Part shown: positions 44,301-51,131 of the stretch, in pieces
Layout of the letters: every line of letters starts with the position of its first letter
Position numbering within the stretch: the first letter of the stretch is position 1
Source of the DNA: CAZVLQ01 sp964628185
GTDB taxonomy: Bacteria > Pseudomonadota > Zetaproteobacteria > Mariprofundales > Mariprofundaceae
Direction of reading: 5' to 3'
NCBI GenBank assembly: GCA_964628185.1
Contig: CAZVLQ010000014.1
Coordinates: 1 to 55,732, forward strand
Length of the DNA stretch: 55,732 nucleotides
Position numbers and translations under genes: made by a program
Notes under the pieces: model-generated
What the model saw: the letters and a program-made list of their open reading frames with translations, nothing else
The model's database searches: none
What the model was told of the DNA's origin: nothing

Positions 44301-44646
44301 AGCTGTCCAGGGTCATGATACGCAGGCGGGCCGGATACTGTTCAAGATGCCAGTCACGCGCCCTCCCGCGCGCCTTCGCCGCAGCCGCCAGCCGCCATGT
44401 CTCCATCCTGTGCGGCAATGCATCCCGCGGCTTGTCCATGACCAGCGCCTCGAGCACGCGCCCACGCATTTCCGCCGCCGCCTTGCGCGTAAAGGTCAGC
44501 GCCAGTATCTCCTCCGGCGCATCCACCACGGCCAGCAGTTTCAGAATACGCTGGGTCAGCAACTCCGTCTTGCCGGAGCCGGCCGGCGCCTGCACCAGAA
44601 ACGAGGCGGTGGGATTGCGCGCCCGCAAACGGATTTCAGCGCTCAT
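41347..44646 (-). CDS. addA: AddA-like UvrD-family helicase/nuclease
   Basis: RecB-like subunit for double-strand break processing. Residues 15-30 hold Walker A QAPAGSGKTELLTQR; LALTFTRKAAAEMRGRVLEAL, HILVDEFQDTSLLQIRLL (DEFQDT), MVGDPMQSIYRFRKAEV, LTMHGAKGLQWDVVILPGL and LYVACTRAK are the SF1 helicase motifs. The C-terminal nuclease has WIIDYKTASHEGG and a QLQRYARVLHRL tail. 1099 aa. It overlaps addB by ATGA, so the two are co-translated. Confidence 0.92.
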   Translation of the reverse strand: MSAEIRLRARNPTASFLVQAPAGSGKTELLTQRILKLLAVVDAPEEILALTFTRKAAAEMRGRVLEALVMDKPRDALPHRMETWRLAAAAKARGRARDWHLEQYPARLRIMTLDSFTHALAGQMPLLSGFGEMPLSCSHPEPLYREAAETAVNALIRRARDQAGALLLHQDNNTLALVKLLAGMLGKRDQWLMDVAMRASDTGELRKLLESSLRDIMQAQLQQCDALMPVQAKHELPALIAFAAQQRGDKELLGLKAWPAANLSELEIWQRLAQELMTHGCFRKPGGINVRRGFPADDAYAAQKKQFQNWLEQLAEIPDLEGSLAALLCLPPEPRFDDSQWQVLEALFALLLLADTRLQHLFEQQGEADFIEIALRAIRALEDDKGRPTGLLLKLDYRIRHILVDEFQDTSLLQIRLLQALTAGWQAGDGVGRSLFMVGDPMQSIYRFRKAEVGLFLLAALNRAGLPPVEKLTLERNFRSAPAVVAWVNRAFADIFPDEADIMQGAIEYAPASAALTHPGTVRLHVRCQVDEQQEAEAVVSAVREQLCLMSPSGEPRCIAILARSRKHLHAIMPALTEAGVAFRAIDILPLNKRPEIRQMRALLRALLHPADRESWAALLRGPCCGLSTQEMHVLLAGDHRPVVCILDDEARSAALDAQTLARIRHLRAALAPCLHMAGRIAVRRLLETAWRRSGMATLMTEDAARNIDALLSLVDELDAGGDISFNLLDERLENLYAAPDGSPEAARVELLTMHGAKGLQWDVVILPGLGRKKANTDAPLLAFADIPVQGGAHPLMAVRAAVRGSDAIYDMIHNVEKERDNNELKRILYVACTRAKSTLLMFGHVSEKSGRATAGSLLELLLPSGIDGGAFGAEVAELNMEECEKTVNRRALGRIKDLPEMIEILPGSAESVAEYFWAGPEATSVGKALHAALQQVGEKGVEQWHEEDTERILAFVQRVLLNEGLSGVLLREALGCCKTGLNNALNSEKGRWVLSGMHRKAHCEWALSAEEDGVVSHHVMDRSFVDGQGRRWIIDYKTASHEGGEIAHFLDEEQRRHASQLQRYARVLHRLEPERSIRTALYFPMLDAWREWEPDFEE

Positions 44647-47315
44647 GCATTTTCATCCGCTTCATTGTCAAAGCCGATCTCGTCAATGCGGCACACCGCC
44701 TCCAGTCCGCAATGGTCGCAGGCATGGATATCGCGTGGCGCCACTTCGCAACGGCCATGCACAAATTCTTCGGCCAGAGCGTTGATATCCCGCCGCCACT
44801 GCTCCAGCACCTGCCGCCAGTCGTCCGGCCGCTTGCGTTTACCATCGCAAACCGCGATACCCTTGATGCCGGTATCTCCTCCGCCAAGCCCTTCAAAAGC
44901 CATATCGCCGCTGCGCACGCGGGCAAAGGTCACGGCATCATCCGCACTCAATCCGGCGGCCAGCGCATAAAGTGGCAACTGCGGCTCCGCCATGCGGGCG
45001 CCCATCCATTTGCCGACGCCCTGCCCCTTGCCTGTCTTGTAATCGATCAGTATGCGATGTCCCTGCGCATCGACATCGATACGATCGGCCTTGATGTTCA
45101 CCGCGAACTGTACGGATGCTGATTCCGGCAGATGCAGGTGAAATTTTCGTTCGCATTCGCGCACCGTGAACGGCGGCCGCTGCTGCTCAAAAGCCAGCCA
45201 TTCCGTCAACACGAGGCGCATGCGTTGCTGCTCGTATTCGCACTGCGCATGATCCATGCTGATTCCGCAGGTTTGCCATGCATGCCGCACCGCCCCGTCA
45301 ATCAACGATTTTCCGCCGGCATCATCCAGCGCCAGCAGCCTCTGCTGCGAACCGAGCCTTCGCCAGATAAATTCCAGTGCCTGATGAATCAGCGAACCCT
45401 TGTCAGCCGCAACAATGCCCGGTTCCGTTTCACCCAGCGGAGCAATGCCGAGACGATGGCTGGCAAAAGCGCGAAACGGACAGGCCGACTGGTTTCTGAT
45501 GATTGAAGCACCGCCATGAACCGGCTCGGAATCAGGCAACGGCACGGCAGGCCCATCCGCATAGCATTCCGTTTCGATCGGCGCCGGGCCTACGATTTCG
45601 ACATCTCCCTGCCGCACCCCGCCGGATTGCTCCGTGATATCTGCAAGCAGCGGCGAAGCCGCCAATTCGCGCTCCTCGCGCCGGCGGGCATAGCTGACAT
45701 GCAACATGGGCGCGGCCTGCCGCAACTGCCGCCACAGGAATGCGGAAGTCGCAAAAGCCAGTTCCGGCGTGGCGTCCGGCAAACAGTATTTGCGCTGCAG
45801 GGTGGGCGGCAACAGCGGTTGCGCCCTGGCCGGCAACGGCAATGCATCCTCATCCAGCCCGACCGCGAAGACGGTATCGAATTTCAACCCCGCGATTTGC
45901 GCCAGGGGAATCACGCTCACTTGCGGAAAATGTGCCGGCCGCGATAACAATTTGTCGCTGCACGCCTGCCGCAACAGCAACAGGAAGCTTGACCAGTCCA
46001 GCGTTTCGCGGACTCCGCCAATAGCCACCAGTGAGTTCAAACAATCCCTGAATGCATTGAGTTGCCGCACCTCAAATGCGGAACGCCGGTCTTCCTCAAT
46101 TTCTATTTTAAGAAATCCGGTCACCTGCAATAATCCGTGCACCGCCTTAACCCATTCGCCGGCGCCTTGAGGACGTGTTTTCCAGGCCAGCAGCGCTTTG
46201 AACACCTCCGCCAATACCGGTAAATCAGCGAGCTGCTCCGAAGCCAGCAACGCCTTGAACGAGACATAGTGGCGATTGTTTTCACGCAGGTAAGCATCAA
46301 GCCGCGCCCGCTTCAGACGTTCGTCCTTAAAACCGTTCAACGCCGGTGAAAACAGCAGTGGCGAGACATCGGCAAATCCTGTGCCGCCGTGGCCAGCCAG
46401 CGACAGCATATGCAGTAACTGGCGAATCATCGGCAGCGAAGCCAACGGCTCACCCTGTATATTGACCGCCTGTTCCCCCACATCGGGCTGCTGCATGTAC
46501 GCGTCCAGCAGTTCTTCATCGAGAATTCTGCGTAACATGGCCTGATCGTCGCTACGGGAACCGGTCACGATGGCGATGGAACGTTGAGGTTCATTCGTCA
46601 GCAATGCACTGATGCGCGAGGCGGCAAGACGGTATTCAGACGCCTCGTCGTTCAGGCAGGTTAATTCAGGATGCTGCGCGGAAGGAATTGAATCAGCGAT
46701 TTGAAATATGTGGCTGCCCATAGCGTGCATGGCTTGCAAAAGATGGTTTTGCAGCGGTGAACAGGACTCAAAACCGTCGAGTATGATACAGGCAGGCGAT
46801 GAAATGATGCAGGCCTGTCCGGCAATCCGGTCAGCAATCCGCCCTGCCAGATCGGCCGCCAGTATCCGGCCGTTTAGCGCGCCTTTCTTTAATGCGCCAT
46901 GCATATCCTTAATCCAGCGGGCCAATGCCTCGCCTTCCTCACTGTGGATGCCGGTCAATTCATCAACAGGGACGCGATATTCACACAGAATCCGGTAGAC
47001 AGATGCCGCCTGCGACGCCAACCCGCGCAGTGAACCCGTGGCCCGCATTGAGGCTTGATCCTCGCGGATCACCTGCTCCCAAAGCAGCGCTTCCTGCACA
47101 GGGGTCAGCGGCGCCGGCATATCCGGACACGACGTGGCAAGATCTGTCAGCCACTGGCTCCATGTGACAATAGTCGGCGTTTCAATCACGCCCGAAGAGG
47201 ATGAAACCATGCGGCATTTCCAGTCCGCCGCAAGCAGCGACGTCGCCGTCAGTAGCGTCGCACCTGCGACAAGATGCTCAGGCGCCTTGCTGGCAGGGAG
47301 CGGAATCGTTTTCAC
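44643..47315 (-). CDS. addB: AddB-like PD-(D/E)XK nuclease with inactive helicase domain
   Basis: Partner of AddA, of the proteobacterial 'probable DNA repair protein' type. The N-terminal helicase-like part lacks Walker A. The C-terminal nuclease has HRILIDYKTGKGQG, and four cysteines suited to an Fe-S cluster are split as in AddB: one in NQSACPFRAFA and three in CDHCGLEAVC. 890 aa. GTG start with GGGAG four bases upstream. Confidence 0.88.
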   Translation of the reverse strand: MKTIPLPASKAPEHLVAGATLLTATSLLAADWKCRMVSSSSGVIETPTIVTWSQWLTDLATSCPDMPAPLTPVQEALLWEQVIREDQASMRATGSLRGLASQAASVYRILCEYRVPVDELTGIHSEEGEALARWIKDMHGALKKGALNGRILAADLAGRIADRIAGQACIISSPACIILDGFESCSPLQNHLLQAMHAMGSHIFQIADSIPSAQHPELTCLNDEASEYRLAASRISALLTNEPQRSIAIVTGSRSDDQAMLRRILDEELLDAYMQQPDVGEQAVNIQGEPLASLPMIRQLLHMLSLAGHGGTGFADVSPLLFSPALNGFKDERLKRARLDAYLRENNRHYVSFKALLASEQLADLPVLAEVFKALLAWKTRPQGAGEWVKAVHGLLQVTGFLKIEIEEDRRSAFEVRQLNAFRDCLNSLVAIGGVRETLDWSSFLLLLRQACSDKLLSRPAHFPQVSVIPLAQIAGLKFDTVFAVGLDEDALPLPARAQPLLPPTLQRKYCLPDATPELAFATSAFLWRQLRQAAPMLHVSYARRREERELAASPLLADITEQSGGVRQGDVEIVGPAPIETECYADGPAVPLPDSEPVHGGASIIRNQSACPFRAFASHRLGIAPLGETEPGIVAADKGSLIHQALEFIWRRLGSQQRLLALDDAGGKSLIDGAVRHAWQTCGISMDHAQCEYEQQRMRLVLTEWLAFEQQRPPFTVRECERKFHLHLPESASVQFAVNIKADRIDVDAQGHRILIDYKTGKGQGVGKWMGARMAEPQLPLYALAAGLSADDAVTFARVRSGDMAFEGLGGGDTGIKGIAVCDGKRKRPDDWRQVLEQWRRDINALAEEFVHGRCEVAPRDIHACDHCGLEAVCRIDEIGFDNEADENA

Positions 47316-47357
47316 TTTCTCCCTGTGTACATTGAATTATCCATATACCGGTACGGC

Positions 47358-47684
47358 TTAACGCTGACGGAAATGACCCGGAACGAGCTGTCCCTGCTGA
47401 TTGATGTGTGCCGGAATGTAAGTACGCGCATCCTCACTATGATCCGTCAGGCGCTGCCACGCCAGCACCGCAATCAGCAGGCCGGCGGCGATGGCAAGGA
47501 TGATAAACAGGATGGACGGGGAACCCGGCGGGCGGGGCGTCACATCGATGACATCGGCATCCCGCTTTTGTTGTTGTCGTATGCGCAGCCAGAAACGCAG
47601 CAACAGGCCAAGATAGCGCAGCGCGAACATCAGGATGACCGGGCCGAAGAAGAAAAGCAGTGAAAGCAGGAAACTCCGGATCAT
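47358..47684 (-). CDS. small membrane protein, DUF6111-like
   Basis: 108 aa with two membrane segments (residues 2-28 and 55-77) and a C-terminal tail TYIPAHINQQGQLVPGHFRQ that resembles the DUF6111 ending. Role unknown. It starts in an ATGA overlap with the DUF1841 gene and ends 42 bp before addB, so it is probably in the same transcript. Family call is from the tail pattern. Confidence 0.6.
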   Translation of the reverse strand: MIRSFLLSLLFFFGPVILMFALRYLGLLLRFWLRIRQQQKRDADVIDVTPRPPGSPSILFIILAIAAGLLIAVLAWQRLTDHSEDARTYIPAHINQQGQLVPGHFRQR

Positions 47685-48130
47685 CGCATCAGCCTTCTGA
47701 TCCCGTCCGTATAGGCCGTCGTATCCGGCGATCCCCCGCGCCGCTGGGCGAAATACACAGTTTCTGCCAGCACTTCCAGCAGTACATGCAGGGCATCATG
47801 ACGACTCATGCCCTTCTGTCGCATCAGTTGCTCCAGGCATACGCCGGCTTCCGGTGGCTGACGAATGGCAAGCTGCTCTTCCAGGGCAAGATGCAGGGAA
47901 AGATGCAGGTAAGGATTCATGCCATCGTCCACGGCAAAATCGCGGTCAAGAAATGCCTCCATGTCATCGAACATGGAATGATATTCCGGATGCATCGCGA
48001 TCACACGGGCGATACGTACTTCCAGGGCATTCAGCGGCAGCCCCGCCTGCGCCTTCCGCCACGCATCCCAGAGCACCTGACGGTGCGCCCTGAGTTGCTC
48101 ACGGTTCCGCTCTTTCCCGGATTCGCTCAT
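47681..48130 (-). CDS. DUF1841 family protein
   Basis: A 149-aa soluble, mainly helical protein with the DUF1841 pattern: VLWDAWRKAQAGLPLNALE, IAMHPEYHSMFDDMEAFLDRDF, NPYLHLSLHLALEEQLAI and ALHVLLEVLAETVYFAQR. Function unknown; found in beta- and gammaproteobacteria. The histidines in HLSLHL recall a metal site but this is speculation. Overlaps the next gene by ATGA. Confidence 0.85.
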   Translation of the reverse strand: MSESGKERNREQLRAHRQVLWDAWRKAQAGLPLNALEVRIARVIAMHPEYHSMFDDMEAFLDRDFAVDDGMNPYLHLSLHLALEEQLAIRQPPEAGVCLEQLMRQKGMSRHDALHVLLEVLAETVYFAQRRGGSPDTTAYTDGIRRLMR

Positions 48131-48137
48131 GGTTTAA

Positions 48138-48728
48138 TCACTCCTGTCCGCGCCGGTGCGCCTGAATAATCCATACGATAACGGAAAACAGGACATACAG
48201 GCCCGCAATGCCGCCAGTCAGCCAGCGCATTGCGGGCGACGGGTGGCGTTGCCATAGTACGATACAGGCAAGCAGAACGGCAAGCACCTCCAGCCGGGCG
48301 GCAATAGCGCCATGATAGCGCACGTCCCAGTATGAAACAGGGCTGGCGAAGCGCCAGTTGGACAACGGGAAAAAGTGCCTGTGCGCATCATCGTGGTGCA
48401 GCGGCAGGTCAAACAATGCGTGCAGCCCCATGCTGGCGAACAGCCATGTCCACCAGGGCGCCTGAAGCCATGCCGCCACTGCCATAGCCAGAATAATCAA
48501 CGGAATTGAATGCGCAGAATCAAAATAAACACGCCAGACGGGATCATCCCAGGCTTTTTTCCATATCATATGCTGCGGGAGCCGCCGAACCAGACGCGCA
48601 TGCAGATAAAACAGCCAGACAGGAAGGTCGGGCAACACCGAGCCCAGGGCCACGGATGATACGGACGATTTCTTCGCCACGCCTTCCAGCAGCAGCAAAT
48701 TAATCACCAGATGCGAGGGCGTATTCAC
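48138..48728 (-). CDS. integral membrane protein, YdjM/DUF457-like
   Basis: About 196 aa with four to five membrane segments. NTPSHLVINLLLL at the start, ALGSVLPDLPVW, a membrane-proximal DSAHSIPL and GLHALFDLPLHHDDAHRHFFPLSNWRF match the membrane-bound metal-dependent hydrolase-like proteins; histidines and aspartates could bind metal. I chose the GTG at 48728, which begins the conserved NTPSH segment; the frame extends to 48767. Activity is unproven for the family. Confidence 0.65.
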   Translation of the reverse strand: MNTPSHLVINLLLLEGVAKKSSVSSVALGSVLPDLPVWLFYLHARLVRRLPQHMIWKKAWDDPVWRVYFDSAHSIPLIILAMAVAAWLQAPWWTWLFASMGLHALFDLPLHHDDAHRHFFPLSNWRFASPVSYWDVRYHGAIAARLEVLAVLLACIVLWQRHPSPAMRWLTGGIAGLYVLFSVIVWIIQAHRRGQE

Positions 48729-48767
48729 GTTGTCAAGGTATCCCTGGCTCTGAACCTGACCCGGCAA

Positions 48768-49004
48768 AGCCGGAACCCGAAAGGGAAAGACTGAACCACA
48801 AAGGTATTAAGGCACAAAGAGTAAAGTCATATGGATGCACTTCTCGCTGACAGGGTATCGTCCTCAGTCATCAGCACGCATCACCTCGTCTCATGCCCCA
48901 TATCTCACAGCCCCCAAAAAAACGGTAATCAGTAGTCAGTCGTCAGCTATCAGATATCAGTAAACTACCGACTGCCGACTTTCTTCACCCCTGAGTCCTC
49001 AGTC
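48768..49004. other. intergenic low-complexity region
   Basis: 237 bp without a gene. It contains runs built from TCAG/GTCAG words (48927-48962: AATCAGTAGTCAGTCGTCAG and onward) and an ACCACAAAGG...GGCACAAAGAG segment near 48795. A small hairpin CCGGC-aaa-GCCGG lies at 48761-48773. No promoter or RNA gene recognised. Confidence 0.5.
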
Positions 49005-49829
49005 TTACAGCCTCCGATGTGTCAGAGCCGGCAGGGAGGCGCGTACCCTGGACAGGAAGCTCATATCCAGCTCAGCCACGATCACGCCCTCGCCTTCATC
49101 CAGCCGCGTCAGTACATCGCCCCAGGGATCAATGATCATCGAATGGCCCCAGGTTTTGCGGCCGCCGGGATGCTCCCCCCACTGCCCCGCGGCCAGCACA
49201 TAAGCCTGGTTTTCGATGGCGCGGGCGCGCAGCAGGGTTTCCCAGTGGGCCATGCCGGTGGGCACGGTAAAGGCGGCCGGAACCGTCAGAATATGACATC
49301 CAGTGTCGGCATAGCGCCTGTATAGCTCTGGAAAACGCACGTCATAACAAATGGTAAGACCGATATTCCAATCTTTTACATTAACTGATAGCGGGCGGCC
49401 GCCGGAAGCAATAAAATCGGATTCACGGTAGCGTTCATTTTCCAGGTCCACATCAAACAGATGGATCTTGTCGTAAACGCCAAGCAGCTCGCCGCGGTAG
49501 GAAAAGGCCGGGCATGCGTTGCGGATCCTGTCTGAATCCGGAGATGTCAGGGCCACGCTGCCGCCAATGATGGCCATCGAATAGGTGCGTGCGCGCCTGG
49601 AAAGAAAATCAAGCACGCGGGATTCGGACTCAGGTTCGGCCACGGTACGCCTGGCGGCGTCATCCGCGCTCATGAATGCAAAGTTTTCCGGCAGCAATGC
49701 CAGTTGTGCTCCCCGCTCCGCCGCCTGCTGTAACATATTTTCCGCCCGGACCAGATTGAGGTCCATATCCTCACCCGAGCGCATCTGGATGCACGCCGCA
49801 CGCAGCACGGATGAATCAGCGGCGTTCAA
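49005..49829 (-). CDS. carbon-nitrogen hydrolase, Nit1/Nit2-like amidase
   Basis: Nitrilase-superfamily amidase; by similarity a deaminated-glutathione or omega-amidase repair enzyme. The catalytic triad is visible: E in LALLPENF, K in GVYDKIHLFD, C in LTICYDVRFPELYR. GHSMIIDPWGDVL closes the fold. 274 aa. The start is TTG at 49829 with AGGAG five bases upstream. It follows the DUF4438 gene by 8 bp, same strand, so probably one transcript. Confidence 0.88.
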   Translation of the reverse strand: MNAADSSVLRAACIQMRSGEDMDLNLVRAENMLQQAAERGAQLALLPENFAFMSADDAARRTVAEPESESRVLDFLSRRARTYSMAIIGGSVALTSPDSDRIRNACPAFSYRGELLGVYDKIHLFDVDLENERYRESDFIASGGRPLSVNVKDWNIGLTICYDVRFPELYRRYADTGCHILTVPAAFTVPTGMAHWETLLRARAIENQAYVLAAGQWGEHPGGRKTWGHSMIIDPWGDVLTRLDEGEGVIVAELDMSFLSRVRASLPALTHRRL

Positions 49830-49837
49830 AACGGCTC

Positions 49838-50719
49838 CTATGCAAAACGGCCGATACCCAGGATGGACCCGACATTGGCGTCATCACTCAATACGGGGAG
49901 CAGCTTGCCGCCGGTCGCGCTCATCAGCGTCATCATGCCGGGCCCATGTCCCGCCAGTGGAGAATCAGAGTGGATGATAACACCAATAGTTACGGCATCC
50001 CTGCGATAGGTTCGTCCATAACGGTTGTCATGATCCAGCACGGCGACAAAATCGCCAAAACGCAAGCGCTCCATGCCATGTTCCTTCATAACGGACGCAT
50101 CATGGCACAAAATGTCATAATCCCCGGTCGTCACGGACAGGGCGCCGATACCGGAACCCATCGCATACCCCGGCACGATGACATGCACCGGCACTTCAAT
50201 ATGCCCGTCGTCTCGCTCAACCAGTCCCCATGCTTCCAGCACGTCCGGGTCAAGGTTGTAGATGTATACATCGGGATGATCCACCAGCTTCAGTCCCTGA
50301 CCGAACCCCCTGACCAGAAACTTGTCGTCACAGGTCAGCTTCTCCAGCGCGATGTCATCAAACTGTAGCAACAGGTGCTCCACGCCGCCATGATGCCCCA
50401 GCACACGCCCCGGCGCTCCCTTGGCGGCGCCGGAAACGATGCGTGCCTCATTGCCGCAGCAGGAAAGAAACTGAAATCCGGCCTCGCACTTTTTATTCTT
50501 GTGCGAGAATGTGGCCGAGACCCCCGGCTCAATATGTTCACCGGCCCAGCCGAACACGGAATCGCCCACCTTGACGTTGTAGGTGATGCCGCCTGTGGAA
50601 GGCCAGGCGATAACCTCTCCGCTTGAGCCGACCTCAAACGGGGCCCACTGATGCGCCGGCGCCACCGCGCCCTGTACGGCGGTCATGACCAGATGTTCAC
50701 GATTGTTTTTCAGGCTCAT
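49838..50719 (-). CDS. DUF4438 family protein
   Basis: About 293 aa, soluble. VSGAAKGAPGRVLGHHGGVEHLL, YIYNLDPDVLE, VPGYAMGSGIGA, FGDFVAVLDHDNRYGRTYRR and VIIHSDSPLAGHGPGMMTLM are the strongly conserved DUF4438 segments; biochemical role unknown. The many H/D residues near the C-terminus suggest metal or nucleotide handling but nothing is proved. I use the ATG at 50719, preceded by AGGGGG; an upstream ATG at 50758 lacks a ribosome site. Cotranscribed with the Nit-like gene. Confidence 0.8.
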   Translation of the reverse strand: MSLKNNREHLVMTAVQGAVAPAHQWAPFEVGSSGEVIAWPSTGGITYNVKVGDSVFGWAGEHIEPGVSATFSHKNKKCEAGFQFLSCCGNEARIVSGAAKGAPGRVLGHHGGVEHLLLQFDDIALEKLTCDDKFLVRGFGQGLKLVDHPDVYIYNLDPDVLEAWGLVERDDGHIEVPVHVIVPGYAMGSGIGALSVTTGDYDILCHDASVMKEHGMERLRFGDFVAVLDHDNRYGRTYRRDAVTIGVIIHSDSPLAGHGPGMMTLMSATGGKLLPVLSDDANVGSILGIGRFA

Positions 50720-50783
50720 CCACACGCCCCCTGGTGTCGATGGTTTGCAGGCTGACATGCCGACGTCGAATCGTGAAGACCCA

Positions 50784-51131
50784 TCATTGCAAGTTTTTTT
50801 GCAAATGCTGTGCTGAAACTTTTCTGGAGATTGCTTTTAATCTTAGTTCTATCCCTTCATAATCGCCCAGATGGGCTCGCATCAGGCTCTTCCAGAGTTT
50901 GCCATGGTTGGGCACAGAGAAATGAAGTAACTCATGCACGATGACGTATTCGCCAAGCTCCCGATCCATGGAGAGCAGTTCATCGTTGAAGCTTAATGTC
51001 CCGGCAGTCGAGCAGGAGGCCCACTTGTTACGCATCGGGCGTACATAAAGGCCATGGATCTGGACATCAAGCTTTGCCGCCCATGAGCGCACCTGCGCCT
51101 TGAACGCTTCCCGGCTCTGCCAAGCACTCAT
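50784..51131 (-). CDS. YgjP/WLM-type zinc metallopeptidase, short form
   Basis: 115 aa carrying the metallopeptidase motif VIVHELLHFSVPNHGKLW (HExxH and a downstream histidine), preceded by VRPMRNKWASCSTAGTLSFN, typical of the C-terminal half of YgjP proteins. Members about 230 aa long have an extra N-terminal part absent here. ATGA overlap with hsdR shows it is part of the restriction operon; small YgjP-like proteins are often found beside type I hsdR. Substrate unknown. Confidence 0.85.
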   Translation of the reverse strand: MSAWQSREAFKAQVRSWAAKLDVQIHGLYVRPMRNKWASCSTAGTLSFNDELLSMDRELGEYVIVHELLHFSVPNHGKLWKSLMRAHLGDYEGIELRLKAISRKVSAQHLQKNLQ

